A stretch of DNA of 17,708 nt from Gemmatimonadota bacterium (lineage in GTDB: Bacteria > Latescibacterota > UBA2968 > UBA8231), in contig JABHDC010000288.1 of NCBI GenBank assembly GCA_018673255.1, positions 1 to 17,708 on the forward strand, given 5' to 3'. The notes below the pieces were generated by a model. The model was not told where the DNA came from and did no database searches. It was given only the letters and a program-made list of their open reading frames with translations. Positions 1 through 6,343 of this stretch are shown here, one piece after another. How positions within the stretch are numbered: the stretch's first letter is position 1; each line of letters opens with the position of its first letter. Both the position numbers and the translations under genes were made by a program.

Positions 1-162
1 CAGATGGCTGACAGCCTGACGGTCCTTCACGTTCTTCTGGATCACGGTATAACAGGTATCAATGAAACGCTTGAAGTCCTGGCGGACTTCCTGTTCGGAG
101 AGGCCGAGGAGATAGGACTCCTCGATCATCTCTTCGATCGCTTCTTTCACCTTCGAAGACAT
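1..162 (-). CDS. Unrecognised protein, 5' part only (runs off left edge)
   Basis: An open frame starts with ATG at 162-160 and stays open for 54 codons to the window edge, so only the N-terminus is seen. It begins MSSKVKEAIEEMIEESYLLG and continues with a charged, probably helical stretch (LSEQEVRQDFKRFID). I see no catalytic motif, signal peptide or membrane segment and do not recognise the family. It has the same orientation as the five-gene operon to its right, 123 bases after that operon's last stop, so it could be a distal member or have its own promoter. The purine-rich AGCAGG upstream is only a weak ribosome-binding site. The codon use fits the neighbours, which is the main reason to believe it. 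Confidence 0.5.
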   Translation of the reverse strand, partial: MSSKVKEAIEEMIEESYLLGLSEQEVRQDFKRFIDTCYTVIQKNVKDRQAVSHL

Positions 163-285
163 TCGATCGCCTGCTGCGGTCTGGGTCGGAACCGGGACAT
201 GCGTGCTGTCAGCAGGCGAGTCCGGGAGGCTGATCTGACTCGAGAGGACAGATCTCTTTTACAGTACCCCATGCCCTTGCGACTG
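163..285. other. Short intergenic gap with a 6-bp inverted repeat
   Basis: No gene is seen here. GATCTG (232-237) and CAGATC (249-254) form a 6-bp inverted repeat with an 11-base loop, downstream of the nnrD stop. No T-run follows on the minus strand, so this is not a convincing terminator and read-through into the gene ending at 1 is possible. Confidence 0.3.
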
Positions 286-1884
286 TCAAGAATCCCTGGC
301 CGCCACCGAGGCTCGCCTGGCGGCGATGAAGCTGGCTGGCAGGTATTTCAGCAGATCGCCTGCGATCAACCCCCACTCTCCCTGCTCATCTCGGGCCAGA
401 TCGGCGGCCGCCCCGTGCAGGAATGCACCCAGGCAGGCCGCTTCGAGTGCGGCGACGCCCTGCGCCAGAAGTCCGGCGATGAGCCCCGTCAGGACGTCCC
501 CTGCTCCGGCGGTAGCCATGCCCGAATTGCCTGTGGGATTGACGAAGACCCGCCCTTCCGGGTCCGCCACCACGGTCGGGGCCCCCTTGAGGAGGACAAC
601 GACGCCCGCCTTTTCGGCCAACTCACAGGCAGATCCAACCGGATCGGCCAGGATCTGCTCGGCCGGGCGACCGGAAAGTCGCTCCATCTCGCCCACGTGC
701 GGCGTCAAGACGAGTGGCGTCGTGAGAGCATTCAACAGAGACCTGTCATCGCCCAGGGCATACAAGCCGTCCGCATCCAGGACCATGGGGGGCAGATCGG
801 GATGCCTCAGAATCCGCCGGACGAATTCGACCGTCTCGCGATGGCGCCCCAGGCCAGGCCCCAGTGCCGCCGCCTCACAGGATCCGATCAGTTCCAGCGC
901 TGCGCCCAGCCCACTCAGAGAGAGACAGCGATGGCGACGCACCTCGGGCAATCGGTGGGTCATTGCCTCCGTCACCTTCGTCTCCAGGATGTCGTGCAGA
1001 CTCGCCGGCGAACCGAGGCGCACGCGACCCGCGCCGGCCCGTAGCGCAGCCTCAGCCGTCAATGCGGCGGCACCGGTCATTCCAGCGGATCCAGCGATCA
1101 CCGTCACACTGCCACAACTCCCCTTGTGTGCCGTCGGAGCACGCTGGGGCAGTAATCCTCCGACGGCTTCGCTTGTCAGCAGGCGGATGCGACTGTCGCA
1201 GGCATCGATCGCCTCTTCAGGGAAGCCGATCTGCGTCAGGGCAAGATCGCCACACAGTTCCCGTGCCGGATGGAAGAGGTGGGCGATCTTCGGCAAATCG
1301 AAGGTCACCGTGAGCGCCGCACGGATCGCCGCGCCGGGCACGACACCGGTGTCGGCATTCACACCGGATGGCAGATCGATGGCGACAATGGGGCGCCCGC
1401 ATCGATTCAGGGCGTCGATCACCGTCGCCTGACGTGGACGGGGTTCGCCCTGCAGGCCCGTGCCCAGGATAGCGTCGACGATCAGATCGCCCCCCGAGAA
1501 GTCGAATGACGCCTCGAGCATGGTCGAGGCCAGATCGATATCCTCCAGCACCGCCGCGTGTACGGCGGCATCGCCGCTGAAGGCATCGAGGGGATCCAGG
1601 AGCAACAGGTCGACATCGACACCCGTCTGATGCAGCAGACGGGCCACCACCAGGCCATCTCCGCCATTGTTCCCCTTGCCGCAGACCACCGCCACCCGAA
1701 GCCCTTCCAGGCCACCCCATCGATCATGGATGGCCTCCACGACACGGGCACCGGCTCGATCCATCAACTCGTGCCCGGGGATCCCGTACTCTTCGATGCT
1801 GACCTGATCGACACGGCGCATCTGCTCGGCAGAGACCAGCTTTGGACCTTCCACGTTCCACTTCTCCGTCGGAGGTTGACTCAT
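286..1884 (-). CDS. nnrD: Bifunctional NAD(P)HX epimerase / ADP-dependent NAD(P)HX dehydratase
   Basis: This 532-residue protein repairs NADH and NADPH hydrates in the cytosol. The N-terminal YjeF/NnrE domain (about 20-235) epimerises R- and S-NAD(P)HX. The C-terminal ribokinase-like NnrD domain (about 245-520) dehydrates the S form using ADP. Visible motifs are GKGNNGGDG (69-77) and AIDLPSG (168-174) in the epimerase half. The dehydratase half has AHKGSCGSV (252-260), LGPGLG (341-346), LDADGLYAL (369-377), LTPHVGEMERL (393-403) and GNSGMATAGAGDVLTG (452-467), with the likely catalytic Asp463. Length and domain order match bacterial NnrE-NnrD fusions. The ATG overlaps the stop of the upstream membrane-protein gene (TCAT at 1881-1884 on the plus strand), so translation is probably coupled. 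It is the last gene of the compact operon. Confidence 0.96.
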   Translation of the reverse strand: MSQPPTEKWNVEGPKLVSAEQMRRVDQVSIEEYGIPGHELMDRAGARVVEAIHDRWGGLEGLRVAVVCGKGNNGGDGLVVARLLHQTGVDVDLLLLDPLDAFSGDAAVHAAVLEDIDLASTMLEASFDFSGGDLIVDAILGTGLQGEPRPRQATVIDALNRCGRPIVAIDLPSGVNADTGVVPGAAIRAALTVTFDLPKIAHLFHPARELCGDLALTQIGFPEEAIDACDSRIRLLTSEAVGGLLPQRAPTAHKGSCGSVTVIAGSAGMTGAAALTAEAALRAGAGRVRLGSPASLHDILETKVTEAMTHRLPEVRRHRCLSLSGLGAALELIGSCEAAALGPGLGRHRETVEFVRRILRHPDLPPMVLDADGLYALGDDRSLLNALTTPLVLTPHVGEMERLSGRPAEQILADPVGSACELAEKAGVVVLLKGAPTVVADPEGRVFVNPTGNSGMATAGAGDVLTGLIAGLLAQGVAALEAACLGAFLHGAAADLARDEQGEWGLIAGDLLKYLPASFIAARRASVAARDS

Positions 1885-2663
1885 TCCCAGGGTCGCAGCA
1901 ATTGGCGCCAGGTCGGCGTCGTCTGTGCTACAGGTTCACCACCATGCAGATGCAGGAGTCGTGCGACACCCAGATTCAGCTGCAGGGCGCCCACCGTCCA
2001 CAGACCGCAGAGCCAGCCGATGCCACTGACCATCCCCAGGGCGGCCAGCAGGATCAGCGTGAAGAGCAGGACCAGGCTGGGGAGAGGATGACTGAATACA
2101 AGAAACAATCCTCGGCGCAGAGCCTGTCGCACCGGCACTTGAGGATCGGCCGCCAGCAAGGGCAGCCAGTAGAGGCTCACCAGCGCCAGAGCTGCCAGCA
2201 GCCACACCATGAAACCACTCAGCGTGGCGCCGAGCCAGCCTTGCCAGCTGTGGTAGAAGAGAACATTCACCAGGAACAGGATCGTTGTGGCGCTGCACAG
2301 AAGGCCGATTCCCTGCACGGCGAGAAATCTGCCCCGCACCAGTTGCCAGAGTCTGGCACGATCGGGCGTGTCCTGCCCACGCAGCCAGGGGGCTGTCGCC
2401 ACCAACAGCATGAAAGTGGGCGGTGAATAGAGACAGAATGTGAAGCCGGCAGCCAGACCGACTGCACCCACAGCAGGGATCTGCAACTGCGCCCCGGCGA
2501 TCACGCCCAACTGGCTCATGGCTGCGGCCACGATCAGCCAGGGGATCGCCCCAATCCCCCACAGGATGTTCAGCAGGACGATCGAGCCCAGATGATCGTA
2601 GGCAAGAATGAATAACTGCCCGAGGCCACCGGATGGCCGGTGCCGGTCAGACGTCGATGCCAC
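1881..2663 (-). CDS. Six-helix integral membrane protein, possibly DUF624/YesL-like
   Basis: This 260-residue hydrophobic protein starts with GTG at 2663 and overlaps the M20 gene upstream by 17 bases. Predicted membrane segments lie near residues 27-51, 62-92, 115-137, 145-171, 194-214 and 217-235, with a charged cytoplasmic-type loop around 95-112 (RGQDTPDRARLWQLVRGRF). There is no signal peptide and no catalytic motif. The pattern of an early LNILW segment, a P-rich turn and a charged loop before the third helix resembles DUF624 (YesL-type) proteins, but that is a weak resemblance by eye. Its role is unknown. Its place between an M20 hydrolase and NnrE-NnrD, with overlaps on both sides, says it is co-translated with them. 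Confidence 0.8.
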   Translation of the reverse strand: MASTSDRHRPSGGLGQLFILAYDHLGSIVLLNILWGIGAIPWLIVAAAMSQLGVIAGAQLQIPAVGAVGLAAGFTFCLYSPPTFMLLVATAPWLRGQDTPDRARLWQLVRGRFLAVQGIGLLCSATTILFLVNVLFYHSWQGWLGATLSGFMVWLLAALALVSLYWLPLLAADPQVPVRQALRRGLFLVFSHPLPSLVLLFTLILLAALGMVSGIGWLCGLWTVGALQLNLGVARLLHLHGGEPVAQTTPTWRQLLRPWE

Positions 2664-3885
2664 GGCGCAGGAAATCGGCGTAGGTCTTGGCCGTCAGAAT
2701 CAGGTCCCGAATGGATACCCGCTCGTCAGCACCATGGGCCCGCTCCCCTGCCACACCGTATCCGATGCCTGGCAGACCGCCGTCGTCGACGAAGTAGTGG
2801 AGGTCGGTGAATCCCGTCGTCACCCTGAATCCCGGCGCCCGACGACGTACGCTGCGCACGGTTTCTGCAAAGGCCTGAGCCAGCGGTTCCTCGATGGCGG
2901 TTACGCAGGGCTCGATCGCCAGCAGTGTATCAATCTGGATCCGGGCACCCACTGCCGTGGCGGCCGCGTCGATTGCCTCGGTCAACTCTGCCCTCGTCAC
3001 GGCGATCCGCTCGTCGGGCACCAGGCGCCGATCAATGCTGAAGCTGGCGGCTCCGGGAACCGTATTCACTTTCTGACCCTGACCCCCGCCGAATACGCCG
3101 CCAAGGCTGATGGTCGGGAAACGTTCGGATCCTGCGGGATCCCGCCAGCGACGACTGCGCCCCGAGAGTCGTCTCTTGGCATCCTGCAGACGCGAGACGA
3201 TGAGCGCCATGTGTTCGAAGGCGTTGATGCCGCGATCCGGGCTCGACGCGTGAGCTGACTTGCCCAGCACCGAGACCTGCAACCAGAGGACACCATTGTG
3301 CCCCAGTCCGACACGCGGTCCGGAAGATCCCTCGCAGACGATCGCACAGTCTGCCTTGACCAGGCCCTGCTCGACGACCCAGCCGGCGCCGAGTGCGCCC
3401 CCGGTCTCTTCATCGGCCGTGAAGGAACACTCGATGTTCAACGCTGGCGCCGTGCGTGTTGCTCCCAGGGCCTCTATTGCGGCCAGCAGACTGGCGATGG
3501 ATCCCTTCATGTCGCCGGCGCCACGACCGTAGAGCCACTGGCCATGGGTCCGGGCGGCAAAGGGCGGATCGTTCCAGTCATCTTCAGCGACGGGAACGAC
3601 ATCGTAGTGGGCGTTGAAGTGCACCGTACGGTCTGCGCCGGCATCGAGACGGGCCACGACATTGTATCTCGGGTATTGCGGATCGACACTGGCGGCGATC
3701 GTGTCTGCATCGGGCACGCGATACACGCGGGCAGTCATGCCGATCCGGCGACAGCGATCGGCCAGCCCTTCGGCCATGGTCTGATAGTCATCGCCCGGCG
3801 GATTGACCGTGGGGCAGCGGACCATGCTCTGCAGATCCTTGACGATCTTCGATTGAGAACGATCGATGTACTGGAAGAGATTCAT
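2647..3885 (-). CDS. M20 family metallohydrolase (ArgE/DapE-like deacylase or peptidase)
   Basis: This 412-residue cytosolic hydrolase has the full two-zinc site of the M20 family. H93 and D95 sit in AHYDVVP, D125 in GRGAGDMKG, the base E159 and ligand E160 in TADEETGG, E185 in VCEGS, and H384 in ERAHGADE. The dimerisation/lid domain lies at about 195-310 and contains the GKSAHAS motif (208-214). Family members hydrolyse N-acyl amino acids, succinyl-diaminopimelate or peptides. Neither substrate nor pathway can be read from the sequence, and no arginine or lysine biosynthesis gene is nearby. The ATG overlaps the stop of the upstream fusion gene by four bases (3882-3885). Its place in an operon with NAD-related enzymes suggests an amide-bond substrate linked to that pathway, which is inference only. 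Confidence 0.9.
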   Translation of the reverse strand: MNLFQYIDRSQSKIVKDLQSMVRCPTVNPPGDDYQTMAEGLADRCRRIGMTARVYRVPDADTIAASVDPQYPRYNVVARLDAGADRTVHFNAHYDVVPVAEDDWNDPPFAARTHGQWLYGRGAGDMKGSIASLLAAIEALGATRTAPALNIECSFTADEETGGALGAGWVVEQGLVKADCAIVCEGSSGPRVGLGHNGVLWLQVSVLGKSAHASSPDRGINAFEHMALIVSRLQDAKRRLSGRSRRWRDPAGSERFPTISLGGVFGGGQGQKVNTVPGAASFSIDRRLVPDERIAVTRAELTEAIDAAATAVGARIQIDTLLAIEPCVTAIEEPLAQAFAETVRSVRRRAPGFRVTTGFTDLHYFVDDGGLPGIGYGVAGERAHGADERVSIRDLILTAKTYADFLRRGIDV

Positions 3886-5042
3886 GTGCTGTCGGCTCTT
3901 GTGTGGCGGATCTGGGTTGAACTGATATCGGCACGGAACGCCTGCTCGGGGATCTCAACGAACAGTGCCGCATACCGGGAAGGTACGTCGAGCGAGGTCA
4001 GACTACGGTAGTCTCCCTCGCACAGACGTCCGGCGACGAAGAAGCGACTGCCACCATCGAGCAGCGCATCCAGGGCGCGCTTCATGTCTTGCTCTGAGCC
4101 GTAGTATCGCGGTTCCAGGACACGGATCGCCGTGTCGTAACCGATGGCGAAATCACATCCCGGGAACAAGCGGGCCTTGCCGTCGAAGGTTGGCTCCCGA
4201 GTGACGAGCAGTCCAAACCCCTCACTGCTCACACCATCCCAGCGATCCAGGGTCTGCCGGTAACTGAGTGAGGGCTTGTCGACATTGCGGATTGACAGCT
4301 CCAGAGACGCGACGCGACCGCTGAGCTCCTGTGCCGCCGTGGTCAAACCTCGGTGGCCATCGTGCAACGGATTGAATGAACCGGCGATCAGGAGTCGCTC
4401 GTCGCGATCCGGATTCCTCGTCGAGCCCTCTGTCGTCAATTCCACAACATCCGCTGCACCAGCCAGCAGTTCTTCGAGGGCCGGCACGACTCGGTCCTGT
4501 CGCTGTTGTGTGTCCGATTCACTATACGACCCTGACGAAATCCGCTGTGTGCCGAGAATCTGCGCCAGTCGGTCGATGAGACCCAGGCTAAGAATCTTCT
4601 CCTGCTCGTGGCGATCGGCATCCTGCTTCTGGAAATGGATGGTCGTCGAGTGATACGCACCGCCGGCGCGGATGGCGATGTGCGCTCGATCTTCACCCCG
4701 CCGCTGACGACTTGTCGTCAGGGCCGCCGTGATGCCCACACCAATCGTGTCCGGATTCGCTGAGAGTTCGCACGCCCGTTCCGCGGCGGCCAACGCCAGA
4801 CAGCGAGCAGTCTCTGCCGTGGCCCCATGGGGACCCTCCTGGCCAAGATACGCGGACACGGCCTGAGGGTGGTATGGGATCTGCGCATCGATGATCGCTC
4901 TGGATGCCCCGGTGTGATCCAGAAGCCAATTCACCGCCAGCGATCCGCCACCGGTGACGGCCAACGCCATCGGCTGCTGCGCGGCGAGGATCTCCTCGAT
5001 CACCTGCCACAGGCCGTCGACCGATTCATTCTGCTGGCTCAC
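3882..5042 (-). CDS. CinA/PncC-like domain fused to a HxGH nucleotidyltransferase (NMNAT-like)
   Basis: This 386-residue two-domain protein starts with GTG at 5042. Residues about 11-135 follow the CinA C-terminal/PncC (NMN deamidase) fold pattern: a glycine turn VTGGGSLA (29-36), GASRAIIDAQIPY (45-57), the helix ETARCLALAAAERA (77-90) and IGVGITAAL (100-108). Residues about 215-385 are a nucleotidyltransferase with GSFNPLHDGH (221-230, HxGH = H227/H230), FAIGYDTAIRV (298-308) and ISSTQIR (373-379), as in NMN/nicotinate-mononucleotide adenylyltransferases. A linker of about 75 residues separates them. The PncC signature is eroded: AESCTGG is ALAVTGG, and the Lys after YSNEA is Val62. Deamidase activity is therefore doubtful, while the transferase looks intact. 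Operon mate NnrE-NnrD supports a pyridine-nucleotide role. The true substrate is not shown. Confidence 0.82.
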   Translation of the reverse strand: MSQQNESVDGLWQVIEEILAAQQPMALAVTGGGSLAVNWLLDHTGASRAIIDAQIPYHPQAVSAYLGQEGPHGATAETARCLALAAAERACELSANPDTIGVGITAALTTSRQRRGEDRAHIAIRAGGAYHSTTIHFQKQDADRHEQEKILSLGLIDRLAQILGTQRISSGSYSESDTQQRQDRVVPALEELLAGAADVVELTTEGSTRNPDRDERLLIAGSFNPLHDGHRGLTTAAQELSGRVASLELSIRNVDKPSLSYRQTLDRWDGVSSEGFGLLVTREPTFDGKARLFPGCDFAIGYDTAIRVLEPRYYGSEQDMKRALDALLDGGSRFFVAGRLCEGDYRSLTSLDVPSRYAALFVEIPEQAFRADISSTQIRHTRADST

Positions 5043-5158
5043 AGCGTACCCGCAATGTCAATCGTACCGGGGCCGAAGAAGCGCAGCAGTAGCAACCATT
5101 GCCGGCCGGACAGGGCCGTAGGCAGGTCCGGATTTCGTTGGGGGATTGATTCGTTCAT
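5039..5158 (-). CDS. Possible 39-codon leader ORF ahead of the NAD-related operon
   Basis: ATG at 5158 (or the adjacent ATG at 5161) opens a frame beginning MNESIPQRNPDLPTALSGRQ and ending GTIDIAGTL. Its stop overlaps the GTG start of the fusion gene in a GTGA arrangement, like the other junctions of this operon. It lies just downstream of a TTGACA element at 5204-5209. The ribosome-binding site is weak (CGAGAG), and the peptide matches no family I know. It could be a translated leader that couples to the next gene, or chance. Confidence 0.35.
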   Translation of the reverse strand: MNESIPQRNPDLPTALSGRQWLLLLRFFGPGTIDIAGTL

Positions 5159-5179
5159 CATGCTCTCGAGTTGGCTCCA

Positions 5180-5209
5180 ACGGTAGCGGCCCTCGCCGCC
5201 GGTTGTCAA
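5180..5209 (-). promoter_or_regulatory. Candidate promoter of the minus-strand NAD-related operon
   Basis: Read on the minus strand, a perfect TTGACA (5209-5204) is followed after 18 bases by TACCGT (5185-5180), a poor -10. A start near 5173 would put the 39-codon ORF almost at the 5' end of the transcript. It lies back to back with the galU promoter. Confidence 0.35.
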
Positions 5210-5228
5210 TCGACGAGGATGCGGACCG

Positions 5229-5257
5229 TTGACCGGGTCTTGCACGCATTAGATATT
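5229..5257 (+). promoter_or_regulatory. Candidate galU promoter giving a leaderless mRNA
   Basis: TTGACC (5229-5234) and GATATT (5252-5257) are separated by 17 bases. Transcription would begin about seven bases further on, at or within one base of the ATG at 5265. No ribosome-binding site precedes that ATG, which agrees with a leaderless message. Confidence 0.45.
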
Positions 5258-5264
5258 GCCCACC

Positions 5265-6191
5265 ATGACAATCGAAAAAGCTGTGATCCCCGTCGCCGGT
5301 CTCGGTACGCGCCTTCTGCCCACGACCAAGGCCATCCCCAAAGAGATGCTGCCCGCCGGGCGCCTGCCGATCATCCACCATGTCGTGGAAGAGCTGATCG
5401 CCGCCGGCATCCGACGCATCCTGTTTGTCTCCAGTCGCAGCAAGGTCGCCATCGAGAATCACTTCGATGACTACTCACAACTGCTGATGGCACTGGAATT
5501 GGATGGCCGCGATGTGCGTGAGGTGGGGCGCTTCGACTACCGCCAGCGCGGCATCGAGTTCTTCTTCACGCGCCAGCAGGTCCCCCTCGGTGGCACCAAA
5601 CCCCTCGGGACGGGTGATGCTGTGGCAGCAGCCGAGAGTTTCGTCGGCGACAGTGATTTCGTCGTCGCCTTCGGGGACAGCATCATCCACGGCGGTGGCG
5701 AGGATACGTTGTTGCAACGAATGGTCGCATCACACGAGTCGAACGAATCGGCCTGCACCATCGGCGCCTGGGATGTGGAGGATGACCAGATCTCCAACTA
5801 TGGGATTCTCGTGCCGGAAGATGGAGAAGAGGGCCGCCAGGACTGCCGCCTGCGCGAGGTCATTGAAAAGCCGGCGATCGGCACAACCAAGAGTCGTCTT
5901 GCCGTGAGCGCCCGCTACATCTTCGGTGCTGAGGTCTTCACACAGATCCGGGCCGTCGCTCCGGCAGAGAATGGCGAAATCTATCTCACGGAGGCGATCC
6001 GGCGACTGATCGAGAATGGCCGTGGGGTACGGGCCGTGCGCCTGGGACCGGGAGAGCAGCGCTACGACATCGGCAACCATCGTGCCTACTTCCGAACCTT
6101 TGTCGATTTCGCCCTGGAGGACCCCGAATGGGGCGCCGATCTGAAGGCCTATCTGAAGGAGCGTTTGGCCGATGAAGACACGGACGCGTAA
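5265..6191 (+). CDS. galU: GalU-like UTP-glucose-1-phosphate uridylyltransferase
   Basis: This 308-residue protein should join UTP and glucose-1-phosphate into UDP-glucose for envelope polysaccharides. The N-terminal signature AGLGTRLLPTTKAIPKEMLP (11-30) is diagnostic of the GalU family. Further family motifs are the metal-binding GDS (137-139), ISNYGIL (176-182), VIEKP (199-203), RLAVSARYIF (211-220), GEIYLTEAI (237-245) and RYDIGN (266-271). Two positions differ from typical GalU: the usual GLGHAV/GLAHAV is GTGDAV (115-120), and GDD is GDS. ATG at 5265 is chosen over the in-frame TTG at 5256 because the family starts right before this motif. The gene appears monocistronic. An alternative specificity within the sugar-1-phosphate nucleotidyltransferases cannot be excluded. 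Confidence 0.88.
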   Translation: MTIEKAVIPVAGLGTRLLPTTKAIPKEMLPAGRLPIIHHVVEELIAAGIRRILFVSSRSKVAIENHFDDYSQLLMALELDGRDVREVGRFDYRQRGIEFFFTRQQVPLGGTKPLGTGDAVAAAESFVGDSDFVVAFGDSIIHGGGEDTLLQRMVASHESNESACTIGAWDVEDDQISNYGILVPEDGEEGRQDCRLREVIEKPAIGTTKSRLAVSARYIFGAEVFTQIRAVAPAENGEIYLTEAIRRLIENGRGVRAVRLGPGEQRYDIGNHRAYFRTFVDFALEDPEWGADLKAYLKERLADEDTDA

Positions 6192-6204
6192 CCCTCAGAC
6201 CCGG

Positions 6205-6232
6205 TTGACAGTCATTATCCCCCTTCTATCTT
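6205..6232 (+). promoter_or_regulatory. Promoter of the sulfite/nitrite reductase gene
   Basis: A perfect TTGACA (6205-6210) and TATCTT (6227-6232) are separated by 16 bases. Predicted start is near 6239, giving a leader of about 105 bases before the ATG at 6344. The 11 bases ending in this -10 recur exactly in the promoter at 9711-9738. Confidence 0.65.
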
Positions 6233-6255
6233 AACAGGCTCATTCTAAAGCATAT

Positions 6256-6289
6256 ACGTCGACTTTCCGTGCCATTGGAGAGTCGACGT
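6256..6289. repeat. Perfect 9-bp inverted repeat in the reductase leader
   Basis: ACGTCGACT (6256-6264) and AGTCGACGT (6281-6289) are perfect reverse complements separated by 16 bases. The right arm runs into a tandem GACGTT GACGTT (6285-6296). It lies just after the predicted transcription start and is not followed by a T-run. It may be an operator or an mRNA hairpin, not an intrinsic terminator. Confidence 0.7.
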
Positions 6290-6343
6290 TGACGTTAGTG
6301 TCTAATTCTGTTCACGACGCTCTTCGGAGAGACGCAACAACTC

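Noticed and set aside
326..1432. A 368-codon plus-strand frame opposite nnrD
   Set aside because: Arg/Ser/Pro-rich translation typical of a wrong frame in GC-rich DNA, lying on a certain NnrE-NnrD gene.
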